A DNA stretch of 64,000 bases from Janthinobacterium sp. 1_2014MBL_MicDiv (GCF_001865675.1 NZ_CP011319.1:5332001-5396000), one strand, 5' to 3'; positions 16,763 through 27,121 are shown, numbered from the stretch's first letter. Translations and numbers: made by a program. The notes: generated by a model from the letters alone, not told the origin.

Positions 16763-19570
16763 ATGGAATTAGCCAAGTCTTTCGAGCCCGCCGACATTGA
16801 ACAATTCTGGCGCACCGAGTGGGAACAGCGCGGTTACTTTACCGCCACCCTCGATGCGGGAAAACCTTCCTTCAGCATCCAGTTGCCGCCGCCGAACGTC
16901 ACCGGCACCCTGCACATGGGCCATGCGTTCAACCAGACCATCATGGATGGCCTGACGCGCTACCACCGCATGCTGGGCCACAACACGGCCTGGATTCCCG
17001 GCACCGACCACGCGGGCATCGCCACGCAAATCGTCGTGCAACGCCAGCTGGATGCGCAAAAGATTTCGCGCCATGACCTGGGCCGCGAGAAATTCGTGGA
17101 AAAAGTGTGGGAATGGAAAGAAAAATCCGGTTCCATCATCACCGGCCAGATGCGCCGCCTGGGCGCCTCGGCCGACTGGCAGCGCGAATACTTCACGATG
17201 GACGAGCCGCGCTCGAAAGTCGTCACCGACGTCTTCGTGCGCCTGTTCGAGCAAGGCCTGATCTACCGCGGCAAGCGCCTCGTCAACTGGGATCCCGTGC
17301 TGGGCACGGCGGTTTCCGACCTGGAAGTGGTATCCGAGGAAGAAGACGGCTCCATGTGGTACATCAAGTACCCGCTGGCCGACGGCAGCGGCTTCCTGAC
17401 GGTGGCGACGACCCGTCCTGAAACCATGCTGGGCGACGTGGCCGTGGCCGTCGATCCGACGGACGAGCGCTACCTGCCGCTGGTGGGCAAGATGCTGAAA
17501 CTGCCGCTGACCGACCGCGAAATCCCCATCATCGCCGACGAATACGTCGACAAGGAATTCGGCACGGGCTGCGTCAAGATTACCCCCGCGCATGACATGA
17601 ACGATTACGCCGTCGGCCAGCGCCACAAACTGGCGCAGATCGTCATCCTGACCCTGGACGCAAAGATCACCGACGATGCGCCGGAAGCGTACCGCGGCAT
17701 GGACCGTTTCGCCGCGCGCAAGCAGATCGTCGCCGACCTCGATGCGCAAGGCTTGCTCGAGCAAGTCAAGCCGCACAAGCTGATGGTGCCGCGCGGCGAC
17801 CGCACGGGCGTCGTCATCGAGCCGATGCTGACGGACCAGTGGTTCGTCGCCATGAGCAAGCCGGCCCCGGAAGGCACTTTCTTCCCCGGCAAGTCGATCG
17901 CCGAGACGGCGCTGGACAAGGTCGCCAGCGGCGAAATCAAGTTCGTGCCGGAAAACTGGAGCACCACCTACAACCAGTGGCTCAACAACATCCAGGACTG
18001 GTGCATCTCGCGCCAGCTGTGGTGGGGCCATCAAATCCCCGCCTGGTACGACGACAAGGGCAATATCTTTGTTGCCAAGACGGAAGCTGAGGCGCAAGCC
18101 AAGGCCCTGGCCGCCGGCAGCACGGGCCCGCTGAAGCGCGACGACGACGTGCTCGACACGTGGTTCTCGTCGGCGCTGGTGCCGTTCTCGACCATGGGTT
18201 GGCCTGAAGAAACACCGGACATGAAGGCGTTCCTGCCGTCGTCCGTGCTGGTCACCGGTTTCGACATCATTTTCTTCTGGGTCGCGCGCATGGTCATGAT
18301 GACGGCGCACTTCACGGGCAAGGTGCCGTTTGAAACCGTCTACGTGCACGGCCTCGTGCGCGATTCGACGGGCCAGAAGATGTCCAAGTCGAAGGGCAAC
18401 ACCCTGGACCCGATCGACCTGATCGACGGCATCGACCTGGAAGGCTTGATCGTCAAGCGCACCACGGGCCTGATGAACCCGCGCGACGCGGAAAAGATCA
18501 CCAAGGCGACGCGCAAGGAATTCCCGGAGGGCATTTCCGCCTACGGCACGGACGCCGTGCGCTTCACCATGGCCAGCTATGCTTCGCTGGGCCGCAACAT
18601 CAATTTCGACCTGGGCCGCTGCGAAGGCTACCGCAACTTCTGCAACAAGATGTGGAATGCCACCCGTTTCGTCATGATGAATACGGAGAACAAGGATTGC
18701 ACGCCGAATGAGGCCGACCTGTCGCAGGCGGACAAGTGGATTATTTCCCTGCTGCAAAAGGCGGAACTGGACGTGGCCAAGGGCTTCGAAGATTTCCGTT
18801 TCGACAATATCGCCGCCACCATCTATAAATTCGTCTGGGACGAGTATTGCGACTGGTACCTGGAAGTCGCAAAAGTCCAGGTGCAGCAGGGCACGGAAGG
18901 CCAGCAGCGCGCCACCCGCCACACCCTGCTGCGCGTGCTGGAAGTGGTGCTGCGCCTGGCCCATCCGATCATCCCCTTCGTCACGGAAGCCCTGTGGCAG
19001 ACAGTGGCGCCACTGGCCGGCAAGACGCTCAAGCCAGAGGGTGATTCAATCATGATGCAGCCGTATCCGATCGCCAACACCGACAAGATCGACGAATCGG
19101 CGGAAGCGTGGATGCAGCAGCTGAAAGCATTGACGGACGCCACGCGCAACCTGCGCGGCGAAATGCAGATCTCGCCTTCCGTGCGCGTGCCGCTGATCGT
19201 CGAAGCGGGCAATGCCAGCGAGAAAGAAGCGCTGGCGTCGTACGCGCCGTACATCCAGTCGCTGGGCAAGCTGGCCGAGGTGCAGATCGTCGATGCGTTG
19301 CCGGACTCGCCAGCGGCCGTCGCCATCGTCGGCACCACCAAGCTGATGCTGAAAGTGGAAATCGACGTGGCTGCCGAACGCGAGCGTCTGGGCAAGGAAA
19401 TCGCCCGCATCGAAGCGGAAATTGCCAAGGTCAACAGCAAATTGGGCAATGAAAGCTTCGTCGCCCGCGCGCCGGCCGCCATTGTTGCGCAAGAAAACGA
19501 GCGTTTGCTCAGTTTTTCGGCCACAATTGAAAAATTGCGCGAACAGTTTGCTAAACTAGCTAGCGCATAA
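16763..19570 (+). CDS. valS: valyl-tRNA synthetase
   Basis: A 935-residue class Ia synthetase that charges tRNA-Val. The HIGH signature appears as HMGH (GTLHMGHAFNQ, about residue 45), and the KMSKS loop is intact (GQKMSKSKGNTLDP). The CP1 editing domain carries TTRPETMLGDVAV and the GTGCVKITPAHDMND segment. The C-terminal coiled-coil tRNA-binding arm is present (AERERLGKEIARIEAEIAKV). The start at 16763 (MELAKSFEPADIEQFW) is chosen over a TTG 21 bases upstream. Length is normal. Confidence 0.97.
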   Translation: MELAKSFEPADIEQFWRTEWEQRGYFTATLDAGKPSFSIQLPPPNVTGTLHMGHAFNQTIMDGLTRYHRMLGHNTAWIPGTDHAGIATQIVVQRQLDAQKISRHDLGREKFVEKVWEWKEKSGSIITGQMRRLGASADWQREYFTMDEPRSKVVTDVFVRLFEQGLIYRGKRLVNWDPVLGTAVSDLEVVSEEEDGSMWYIKYPLADGSGFLTVATTRPETMLGDVAVAVDPTDERYLPLVGKMLKLPLTDREIPIIADEYVDKEFGTGCVKITPAHDMNDYAVGQRHKLAQIVILTLDAKITDDAPEAYRGMDRFAARKQIVADLDAQGLLEQVKPHKLMVPRGDRTGVVIEPMLTDQWFVAMSKPAPEGTFFPGKSIAETALDKVASGEIKFVPENWSTTYNQWLNNIQDWCISRQLWWGHQIPAWYDDKGNIFVAKTEAEAQAKALAAGSTGPLKRDDDVLDTWFSSALVPFSTMGWPEETPDMKAFLPSSVLVTGFDIIFFWVARMVMMTAHFTGKVPFETVYVHGLVRDSTGQKMSKSKGNTLDPIDLIDGIDLEGLIVKRTTGLMNPRDAEKITKATRKEFPEGISAYGTDAVRFTMASYASLGRNINFDLGRCEGYRNFCNKMWNATRFVMMNTENKDCTPNEADLSQADKWIISLLQKAELDVAKGFEDFRFDNIAATIYKFVWDEYCDWYLEVAKVQVQQGTEGQQRATRHTLLRVLEVVLRLAHPIIPFVTEALWQTVAPLAGKTLKPEGDSIMMQPYPIANTDKIDESAEAWMQQLKALTDATRNLRGEMQISPSVRVPLIVEAGNASEKEALASYAPYIQSLGKLAEVQIVDALPDSPAAVAIVGTTKLMLKVEIDVAAERERLGKEIARIEAEIAKVNSKLGNESFVARAPAAIVAQENERLLSFSATIEKLREQFAKLASA

Positions 19571-19588
19571 GGCAAGTTTGGCAGGATT

Positions 19589-19614
19589 GCGCGGCGTCAT
19601 CCGTGACGCCGCGC
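19589..19614 (+). terminator. hairpin after valS, no T-run
   Basis: A perfect 11-bp stem (GCGCGGCGTCA-tccg-TGACGCCGCGC) lies 18 bases after the valS stop. It lacks a T-tract, so it may be a weak terminator or a 3'-end stabilising hairpin. Confidence 0.45.
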
Positions 19615-19633
19615 AGCACTGATAGTCTTGCCT

Positions 19634-19642
19634 TGGTATAAA
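19634..19642 (+). promoter_or_regulatory. extended -10 element before the DUF2147 gene
   Basis: TGGTATAAA fits an extended -10 (TGnTATAAT-like) about 45 bases before the start codon. No clear -35 is visible, as is common with extended -10 promoters. Confidence 0.4.
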
Positions 19643-19685
19643 AACTGTTCGTGACCCGATCAAAAAAAACCATTGGAGACTAGCG

Positions 19686-20141
19686 ATGCATAAAATACTC
19701 ACAGCAAGCGTACTGGTGGCCGCCCTGGCCATCGCCGGCAGCGCAACCGCGCGCGACGGCAACTACACTCCCGTCGGTACGTGGAAAACCATCGACGACG
19801 CCAGCGGCAAGCCGAAATCCCTCATCGTCATCACGGAAAGCAACGGCGTCTTGCAAGGCAAGATCGAGAAGCTGTTCCGCGGCCCTGACGAAGATCAAAA
19901 CCCCAAGTGCGACAAGTGCACGGGCGCCAAGAAAGACCAGCCCATCATCGGCATGGTGATCCTGTCCGGCCTGAAATATGACGGCAAGGAATGGACGGGC
20001 GGCGAAATCATGGATCCGGCCAATGGCAAGACCTACAAGAGCAAGGCCGAGCTGACGGAAGGCGGCACCAAGCTGCAAGTGCGCGGCTATGTCGGCGTGC
20101 CGATGTTTGGCCGCTCGCAAACGTGGGTGCGCGAAGAATAA
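19686..20141 (+). CDS. secreted DUF2147-family protein
   Basis: A 151-residue protein with a signal peptide (ILTASVLVAALAIAGSATA) followed by the DUF2147 fold. The family pattern is clear: VGTWKTIDDASGKPKSLIVI, GVLQGKIEKLF, CDKCTGAKKDQPIIGMVIL, GGEIMDPANGKTYKSKAEL and RGYVGVPMFGRSQTWVR. The fold is a lipocalin-like barrel in the periplasm or outside; no reaction is established for the family. Two conserved Cys (CDKC) may form a disulfide. It is a single gene with its own promoter and a strong terminator. Confidence 0.92.
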   Translation: MHKILTASVLVAALAIAGSATARDGNYTPVGTWKTIDDASGKPKSLIVITESNGVLQGKIEKLFRGPDEDQNPKCDKCTGAKKDQPIIGMVILSGLKYDGKEWTGGEIMDPANGKTYKSKAELTEGGTKLQVRGYVGVPMFGRSQTWVREE

Positions 20142-20164
20142 GCAGCACACGCCCTGCCCTGATG

Positions 20165-20189
20165 AAGCCGGCCCTGCGCCGGCTTTTTT
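20165..20189 (+). terminator. intrinsic terminator after the DUF2147 gene
   Basis: AAGCCGGCcctgCGCCGGCTT is followed by a T-run, 24 bases after the stop codon. Confidence 0.85.
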
Positions 20190-20211
20190 ATGTCAAGCGC
20201 CCGAACACACG

Positions 20212-21846
20212 TCAGAATCGCAGCACGAAAGCATGCCAGCGCGGCTGTATCAGCGCTGTCGTGACGGGCTTGCCATATGGCGTCCGCGTGGAGGGATATG
20301 CCAGATAAGCAACAACAGCCTGGCCAGTGGCATTAATGGCGACACGCGGGTTCAATACCTCCGCCTTATGTGCCACCTTGGTCCAGCCCGCCCAGCCTGT
20401 TCCCATGGCAAATTTATTGACCATGATCGATATGGAATAATCATCATTCTTCACCAGTTTCGCGGCGACAGCTTGTCCAGCAGCATTCATCGCCACGGCA
20501 ATATTCTGGTCAATCAAATACTCAAACGACGACGCCGGGCTATTGGACATCAAGATTTGCGGGGTGGACCAGTTTTCGCCATACGATGACCGGGACCACA
20601 TGGTACGCACGGGCGTTACCGGAGTGCCTGGCTCCATCCTGGTCTGCTCCACCCACACTGCCAGTGCGTTTCCTTGGGCATCGTTAAATATCTTGGGTGG
20701 AAAGAGAATGGATGCGTTCTTTTCACTCACGCGCGTGATTTTGGCATTCAAGCCGAATCGCCGGTTCACCCGTATCAAGTCCAGATTTTCCGTCGTACAG
20801 TCGGCGCTGTCTTGACTGACGACAGACAGCACGCCTTCGGCATAATCGGTGGTCGTGGCCACGATCGGCCGGCTATCGCAAAAACCGCCATAACTGGCAA
20901 TCGTCCAGGGCGCAAAGGCGATGTTATTCACATCCGCCCAGCGTACGTTCAAGTCCGTCATCCCTTTTTCAGTGCGCGAAAAACTGCTGGTGTAATACAA
21001 GCCATAGCCATCTGCATGGGGGGCAAAGAATGTATATGAGCCAGCGAACTGGGGCGTGTCCGGTCCGGGATATGAGCGGTTCACTGGCAACAGGCGTTGC
21101 TGGTGCCCGTCAAGCGTCGTCCTGACCACTTCGTAATCACTGGCCAAGCCGCTATAGGTGAACGAGCTGTCTGCCAGCAAACTGATATCCGTACCGGAAC
21201 CTACGTGGGAATAATTGCCGATATCGCCGGCGCTGGGTTCATACACGACCGGATCCCAGCCCTTTCCTTCGATATACCGCGCGACATTCACGATAAAAGC
21301 CTTCGGATTGATGGCGTACAGAGGATTTTGATCCGTCCAGCTCAGGATCGCATTGCCGGCAGCATTCATCTGCAATTCGATGCTGCCCGTGCGTCCCGTC
21401 AATCCGGCCGCGGCAACAGGCTGGAAACTCCCCCACTGGCCCTGCGGCGAAGATTGCGCCCAGTACGTCAGGTTGTTCTGTACGTCGTATGAATTAGAGT
21501 ACTGCAACGCCAGCAATGCCTTGCCCTCATCCGAGAGCGTCACTGCCATATTCGCATACGAGATGGGCAAACCTGTCTTATTCAACGGTACCAGGGTGGC
21601 GGAACCCAGATCCAGCGTCCCGGGCAAGTGTCCGGCAAGGCCCAGCCCATCCGCAGGTTCGGCGGGAGGGAGCACGACGGGCGGGACGACGGGCGGCGGG
21701 ACGACGACCGGGGGATTGACCTGGGTCGGCGGTGGCACCGGCGTAGCGGGACCTCCGCCGCCACCGCCACCACCGCCGCATGCGGCCAGAGAGACTGGCA
21801 GCAACGCTGCACATAAATATAACCCTACCTTGCTTCTCGCCGTCAT
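20212..21846 (-). CDS. large lipoprotein of unknown function
   Basis: A 544-residue protein with a lipoprotein signal (LLPVSLAAC, lipobox LAAC), a run of Gly directly after the Cys, then a Pro/Val-rich spacer (PPPVVPPVVLPPAEP). The remainder is beta-rich and has repeated NAAGxA-type segments (MNAAGNAILSWTDQN, NDAQGNALAVWVEQ, MNAAGQAVAAKLV, INATGQAVVAYLA). These look like blades of a repeat fold similar to those in large secreted propeller-like proteins. No catalytic motif is recognised. Base composition is visibly less GC-rich than the neighbours, and a very AT-rich stretch lies upstream. It is anchored to the outer membrane by inference. Confidence 0.8.
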   Translation of the reverse strand: MTARSKVGLYLCAALLPVSLAACGGGGGGGGGPATPVPPPTQVNPPVVVPPPVVPPVVLPPAEPADGLGLAGHLPGTLDLGSATLVPLNKTGLPISYANMAVTLSDEGKALLALQYSNSYDVQNNLTYWAQSSPQGQWGSFQPVAAAGLTGRTGSIELQMNAAGNAILSWTDQNPLYAINPKAFIVNVARYIEGKGWDPVVYEPSAGDIGNYSHVGSGTDISLLADSSFTYSGLASDYEVVRTTLDGHQQRLLPVNRSYPGPDTPQFAGSYTFFAPHADGYGLYYTSSFSRTEKGMTDLNVRWADVNNIAFAPWTIASYGGFCDSRPIVATTTDYAEGVLSVVSQDSADCTTENLDLIRVNRRFGLNAKITRVSEKNASILFPPKIFNDAQGNALAVWVEQTRMEPGTPVTPVRTMWSRSSYGENWSTPQILMSNSPASSFEYLIDQNIAVAMNAAGQAVAAKLVKNDDYSISIMVNKFAMGTGWAGWTKVAHKAEVLNPRVAINATGQAVVAYLAYPSTRTPYGKPVTTALIQPRWHAFVLRF

Positions 21847-22254
21847 AGTTGGTCCATTGCAGCCTTGCCAGCTTACTGGCCAGCCTGTTATTCAATTATC
21901 AAGAGAAATATAATATATCAAAAAGCAATATTTCACCTATACAAAGAACATGTATTGTTAATAAAAATAAAAAACTGTTCAATGACTCAAATACAGCTGG
22001 GGACCGAAGCATTTGTGCATCTCGATGAGCATGCGCGGAAGCAAAGCGTTGTTTTCAAACACAAGTAACCATTTCCAGAAGATATTTCAAATTGCCAGCA
22101 AGCTAAGCGCGCCACCGAACATACCTGAAGTTTCCTAAATGAAATAGTGCATGCCTGTGACGCCATCGCCCTGTAGCGAAGGGCGGCATGGCTCCGCAGG
22201 ATGACCTCATCCGTGGATGCCTGGCAATGACTTGCCCAAGCACAAAGGAAACAC
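21847..22254. other. AT-rich intergenic region between divergent lipoprotein genes
   Basis: A 408-bp region with no supportable gene. Bases about 21890-21985 are strikingly AT-rich for this genome. A minus-strand TTGATA / TAATTG pair 17 bp apart could serve the gene at 21846. A hairpin at 22162-22192 (GCCATCGCCCT / AGGGCG-gc-ATGGC) precedes the DUF3494 gene. Confidence 0.5.
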
Positions 22255-23772
22255 ATGAACCTCTTCCAACGATATCTGAACCCGCTGCTCATTTCGGCAG
22301 GTTTGCTGGCCATGGCCGCCCTGGCCGGTTGCGGCGGCGGCGACCAGGGACGCGACCCCATCCTCGGCTTGCCGGCCACCACCCTTGCCAGCCTGACCGT
22401 CACGCCGGCGACGGCGACGGTGGCCATCGGCGCCGCCCAGCAATTCACGGCCATCGCCATGTACGGCGACGGTTCTTCGCAAGACGTCAGCGCCAAGGCG
22501 GCCTGGACGTCCGCCACGCCCACCAGCGCCACCGTCAATGCAGCCACAGGCTTGGGCACCGGCATTGCTGCCGGCAGCAGCAGCATCGGCGCCGCGTTCG
22601 GCGGCAAGAGCGCCAGCGCCGTACTGACCGTCACGCCGGCCGCGGTCGTGTCGATCGCCGTCGCGCCGCAAAACCCCATCGTTGCCGTTGCCGCCACGCG
22701 CCAGCTGGCCGTCCTTGCCACGTATTCGGATGGCAGCACCGTTGACGTGACCGCCAGCAGCAGCTTCGTTGCCGCCACGCCCGCTGTCGCCAGCGTCGCC
22801 AGCGGCGGCCTCGTCACGGGCCTGGCCTTCGGTACCAGCGTCATGAACGCGAGCTTCAACGGCAAGACGGCCAGCACCAGCGTCACCGTGCCTGCCCACG
22901 CCCTGGTCAGCATCGCCGTCACGCCGGCCACCGCCAGCATCGCTGTCGGTGCTCAGCAGCAATTCGTTGCCACGGCAACGTATGCGGACGGTTCGAACGC
23001 CGTCGTCACCGCCGGCGCCACCTGGACGTCGGGCACCGTTGCCAACGCAACCGTACTGAACACGGGCGTCGCCACCGGCATCGCCGTCGGCACCAGCAGC
23101 ATCACCGCCACGGCCGGCAGCCAGTCGGGCAGCGCGCTGTTGACCGTGACGGCCGTCGCCATCCCGCCCGTCCTCAACCCGATCAAGCTGGGCCGCGCGG
23201 CGCCGTTCGGCGTGCTGGCCGGCACCTCGATCACCAACAATTCGGGCGGCACCACCCTGATCACGGGCGACGTCGGCGCGCCGTCGCAAACGGTCGATCC
23301 AACCCAGGCGGCAGGTTTCAGCAACTACAAGTCGGGCGCCATCCTGGCCGGCGCCATGACGGACCTGCAGGCGGCGATCACGGACGGCAACAGCCGCAGC
23401 TGCGATGTCAGCTTTGCCGGCGGCATCGACCTGGGCGGCCAGACGTTCGGCCCCGGCGTGTATTGCTATGCGGGCGCCATCAGCATCACGGGCACCTTGA
23501 CCCTGAACGGTCCCGGCGTGTACATCTTCCGCACGGCGCTGACCCTGAACTCGACCGTCAACTCGGTGGTCGCCCTGAACAATGGCGCCACGGCCGACAA
23601 CGTCAGCTGGCTGCCCGTCGGCCCCACCACCCTGGCCGCCAACAGCGTCTTCAAGGGCAACATCCTGGGCCAGTCGGCCGCCATCACGGTGGGCGACAAT
23701 ACGACACTGCTCAACGGCCGCGTGCTGACGGCAGCCGCCGTTACCCTGCGCAACAACCAGATCACCAAATAA
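22255..23772 (+). CDS. lipoprotein with three Ig-like repeats and a DUF3494 (ice-binding-like) domain
   Basis: A 505-residue protein with a lipobox LAGC at 23-26. Three bacterial Ig-like (Big_2) repeats follow at about 46-127, 131-213 and 217-300, each with the pattern VSIAVTPATASIAVGAQQQF, ATYADGS and TGIAVGTSSITA. Residues about 310-503 match the DUF3494 ice-binding fold: FGVLAGTSITNNSGGTTLIT, GPGVYIFRTALTLNSTVNS and VFKGNILGQSAAITVGDNTT. The fold is a beta-solenoid found in ice-binding and adhesin-like proteins. Ig repeats would act as a stalk projecting from the outer membrane. An AAAGGA site precedes the ATG. The OmpA gene starts eight bases later, so the two are very likely co-transcribed. 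Ice binding is not proven by fold alone. Confidence 0.88.
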   Translation: MNLFQRYLNPLLISAGLLAMAALAGCGGGDQGRDPILGLPATTLASLTVTPATATVAIGAAQQFTAIAMYGDGSSQDVSAKAAWTSATPTSATVNAATGLGTGIAAGSSSIGAAFGGKSASAVLTVTPAAVVSIAVAPQNPIVAVAATRQLAVLATYSDGSTVDVTASSSFVAATPAVASVASGGLVTGLAFGTSVMNASFNGKTASTSVTVPAHALVSIAVTPATASIAVGAQQQFVATATYADGSNAVVTAGATWTSGTVANATVLNTGVATGIAVGTSSITATAGSQSGSALLTVTAVAIPPVLNPIKLGRAAPFGVLAGTSITNNSGGTTLITGDVGAPSQTVDPTQAAGFSNYKSGAILAGAMTDLQAAITDGNSRSCDVSFAGGIDLGGQTFGPGVYCYAGAISITGTLTLNGPGVYIFRTALTLNSTVNSVVALNNGATADNVSWLPVGPTTLAANSVFKGNILGQSAAITVGDNTTLLNGRVLTAAAVTLRNNQITK

Positions 23773-23779
23773 ACAGGAC

Positions 23780-24925
23780 ATGACCATGACGATCGCACAC
23801 ACACTGGGCGCCCTGAGCGTGATGGCCGGCTCCCTGCTGGCAGCCCACTCGGCGCAAGCGCAGGACAGCACCTTCATCAACCCGGACTGGGCCAACAGCG
23901 CCTGGTACCTCGGCGCTGGCGTGGGCCAGTCGCGCGCCACCATCGACGAGCCGCGCCTGCGCGCCAGCCTGGCCGCCAACGGCGAAAGCGTCACCGCTTT
24001 CAACAAGGACGAGCGCGACACCGGCTATAAACTGTTTGTCGGGCGGCAATTGAACCCCTACCTGGCCGTGGAAGCCGGCTACTTTGACCTGGGAAAATTC
24101 AATTTCCAGTCCGCCAGCAGCGGCAATGGCGTGCTCAATGGAGAAGCGGCCTTTCGCGGCGTGAACCTGGACTTGCTGGGCCAGTTGCCGCTGTCGCAGC
24201 GCCTGTCGCTGCTGGGCCGTGTCGGCATGCACTACACCAGGACGAGTACGGAATTCAGCGGCAACCGCCTGCTGGGTTCGACGAACACGCATGCCAGCGA
24301 GCGCAAGCTCAATGCCAAGCTGGGCCTGGGCCTCGAATACAAGTTCAGCGAAGCGCTGGCCTTGCGCGGCGAAGTCGAGCGTTATCGCCTGAACGATGCC
24401 GTCGGCAACCGCGGCGACGCTGACCTGTACTCCGTCAGCCTCGTGTACAAACTGGGCCGCCCGGCCAGCGCCACGCCCGCCTACCAGCCGGCGCCGGCAG
24501 TGGCGCCCGTCGTCACGATGGCGCCGCCGCTGATCGAGACCAAGCCCGCACCGGCCCCCGTGGCGGAAAAAGTGTCGTTTGCTTCCGAGGCGCTGTTTGA
24601 TTTCGATCAATCCACGCTCAAGCCGCAAGGCAAGACGGCGCTGGACCAGTTGCTCGGCCAGTTGACGGGCATGGACCTGGAAGTCATCGTCACGGTCGGC
24701 CATACGGATGCCGTCGGTGCCGACGCCTACAACCAGACACTGTCGCAGCGCCGCGCCGAAGCCGTCAAGGCTTACCTCGTGGCGCACGGTATCGAGACGA
24801 ACCGCGTCTACACGGAAGGCAAGGGAGAGACGCAGCCCGTGGCCGACAACACGAGCGCCGCCGGACGCGCCAAGAACCGCCGCGTGACGGTGGAAGTGGT
24901 GGGCACGCGAAAAGTGCCGCGTTAA
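23780..24925 (+). CDS. OmpA-family outer-membrane protein
   Basis: A 381-residue protein with a signal peptide (ending HSAQAQ) and an N-terminal beta-barrel at about 35-225 (SAWYLGAGVGQSRA to SVSLVYKLGRP). A Pro/Ala linker at about 230-265 leads to the C-terminal OmpA peptidoglycan-binding domain (ALFDFDQSTLKPQGK, VGHTDAVGADAYNQTLSQRR, GRAKNRRVTVEVVG). The Asp/Arg pair that holds diaminopimelate is present. It tethers the outer membrane to the wall and may pair with the preceding Ig-DUF3494 lipoprotein. A second ATG two codons later is an alternative start. A bidirectional terminator follows. Confidence 0.93.
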   Translation: MTMTIAHTLGALSVMAGSLLAAHSAQAQDSTFINPDWANSAWYLGAGVGQSRATIDEPRLRASLAANGESVTAFNKDERDTGYKLFVGRQLNPYLAVEAGYFDLGKFNFQSASSGNGVLNGEAAFRGVNLDLLGQLPLSQRLSLLGRVGMHYTRTSTEFSGNRLLGSTNTHASERKLNAKLGLGLEYKFSEALALRGEVERYRLNDAVGNRGDADLYSVSLVYKLGRPASATPAYQPAPAVAPVVTMAPPLIETKPAPAPVAEKVSFASEALFDFDQSTLKPQGKTALDQLLGQLTGMDLEVIVTVGHTDAVGADAYNQTLSQRRAEAVKAYLVAHGIETNRVYTEGKGETQPVADNTSAAGRAKNRRVTVEVVGTRKVPR

Positions 24926-24940
24926 GCTAGCCGCACACAT

Positions 24941-24970
24941 AAAAAACCGGCCTGGCAGCCGGTTTTTTTT
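24941..24970. terminator. bidirectional intrinsic terminator
   Basis: AAAAAACCGGC-ctggca-GCCGGTTTTTTTT lies between the convergent OmpA and UPF0178 genes and can end both transcripts. Confidence 0.88.
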
Positions 24971-24980
24971 CGTCCCCAGA

Positions 24981-25480
24981 TTATTGCGCCGGGGCCGGCT
25001 TGCGGTGGTGCTTGCTCAAATGCCGGTCGAGGCTGTTGGCGAATTGCTGCCGGTCCGACTGGCTGAAGGCGGCCGGGCCGCCCGTGTCGACACCGCCGCT
25101 GCGCAATTCCTCCATGAAGGCGCGCATCGTCAGTTGCTGGGCGATATTATCTTTCGTATAAAACTCGCCGCGCGGGTTCAGCGCGTAACCGCCCTTGGTG
25201 AGCACGTCGGCGGCCAGCGGGATGTCGCCCGTGACGACCAGGTCGCCCGCATTGAGCAGGCGCACGATTTCCTGGTCGGCCACGTCGGCGCCGGATGGCA
25301 CTTGCACGGTGCGGATGAAACGCGACGGCGGCACGCGCAAGCCCTGGTTCGCCACCAAGGTCACGGGCAATTCCAGGCGGTCGGCCACGCGGTACAGGAT
25401 TTCCTTGATGACCACGGGACAGGCATCGGCGTCGATCCAGATCTGCATGCCCGTGCTGAAAGATACGCCCTCTTCCGCCA

Positions 25481-25481
<1 letters not shown>
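24981..25481 (-). CDS. yaiI: UPF0178 (DUF188/YaiI) family protein
   Basis: A 166-residue protein of the YaiI family with a PIN-like fold. Clear motifs are QIWIDADACPVVIKEI, VANQGLRVPPSRFIRTVQV, DVADQEIV, GDLVVTGDIPLAADVL, ALNPRGEFYT and GGPAAFSQSDRQQFA. The biochemical role is not established. The start at 25481 shares a base with the ruvB stop (TGATG) and suggests coupling. The E. coli homologue begins at the internal Met of MQIWIDADACP (25448), so the true start could be either. Confidence 0.9.
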
Positions 25482-26536
<1,055 letters not shown>

Positions 26537-26542
26537 GCCTGA

Positions 26543-27121
26543 TCAGCCTTTCGACAGCGCTTTCAGCGCCAGTTTGATGCCGTCGGAGACGCCGCTGCCG
26601 GCCGGCACGTTTTTCACGGCCGCAAGCGCTTCCTTGTCCGAATAGCCGAGCGCCACCAGGGCGTTGAGGATGTCCGATTGCGCGTCCGGCGCCGCGTGCG
26701 CGCCGCCGGCGCCGATATCGGCACCCAGCTTGCCCTTCAGTTCCAGCAACAGCCGTTCGGCCGTTTTCTTGCCGATGCCCGGTACTTTCACCAGGCGGCC
26801 GGAATCCTGCAAGGTAATGGCTTGGGCCAGGTCGGCAATCGTCATGCCCGAGAGAATCGACAGCGCCATGCGCGCGCCCACGCCCGTGATCTTGATCAAC
26901 TGGCGGAATACGGCCCGCTCGGCCGCATTGCCGAAGCCAAACAGCAGATGCGCATCTTCGCGGATGGCCTGGTGCGTGAACAGCACGACTTTCTCGCCCA
27001 CGTGGGGCAGGTTGTAAAACGTGCTCATCGGCACGTCGACTTCATAGCCGACGCCCTGGCAATCGACCAGCAATTGTGGTGGATTCTTTTCAAGCAAAAT
27101 ACCGGAGAGACGGCCTATCAT
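26543..27121 (-). CDS. ruvA: Holliday junction DNA-binding protein RuvA
   Basis: A 192-residue tetrameric junction-binding subunit. An N-terminal OB fold (MIGRLSGILLEKNPPQLLVD) is followed by two helix-hairpin-helix motifs (ITGVGARMALSIL and VPGIGKKTAERLLLEL) and a C-terminal domain III that contacts RuvB (ILNALVALGYSDKEALAAV). All are intact and the length is normal. About 47 bases separate it from ruvC; that gap holds an AT-rich tract. Confidence 0.98.
   Translation of the reverse strand: MIGRLSGILLEKNPPQLLVDCQGVGYEVDVPMSTFYNLPHVGEKVVLFTHQAIREDAHLLFGFGNAAERAVFRQLIKITGVGARMALSILSGMTIADLAQAITLQDSGRLVKVPGIGKKTAERLLLELKGKLGADIGAGGAHAAPDAQSDILNALVALGYSDKEALAAVKNVPAGSGVSDGIKLALKALSKG

Noticed and set aside
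16507..16800. A 97-codon plus-strand frame overlapping the valS start
   Set aside because: It covers the likely valS promoter and start, and its translation has no protein-like features.
21746..21790. GCC/CCG triplet-like run, considered as a simple sequence repeat or G-quadruplex
   Set aside because: It encodes the poly-Gly spacer right after the lipobox Cys, a common lipoprotein feature, so the coding explanation is enough.
21865..22068. A 67-codon frame in the AT-rich gap before the DUF3494 gene
   Set aside because: No ribosome-binding site, AT-rich composition and no family features. More likely non-coding.
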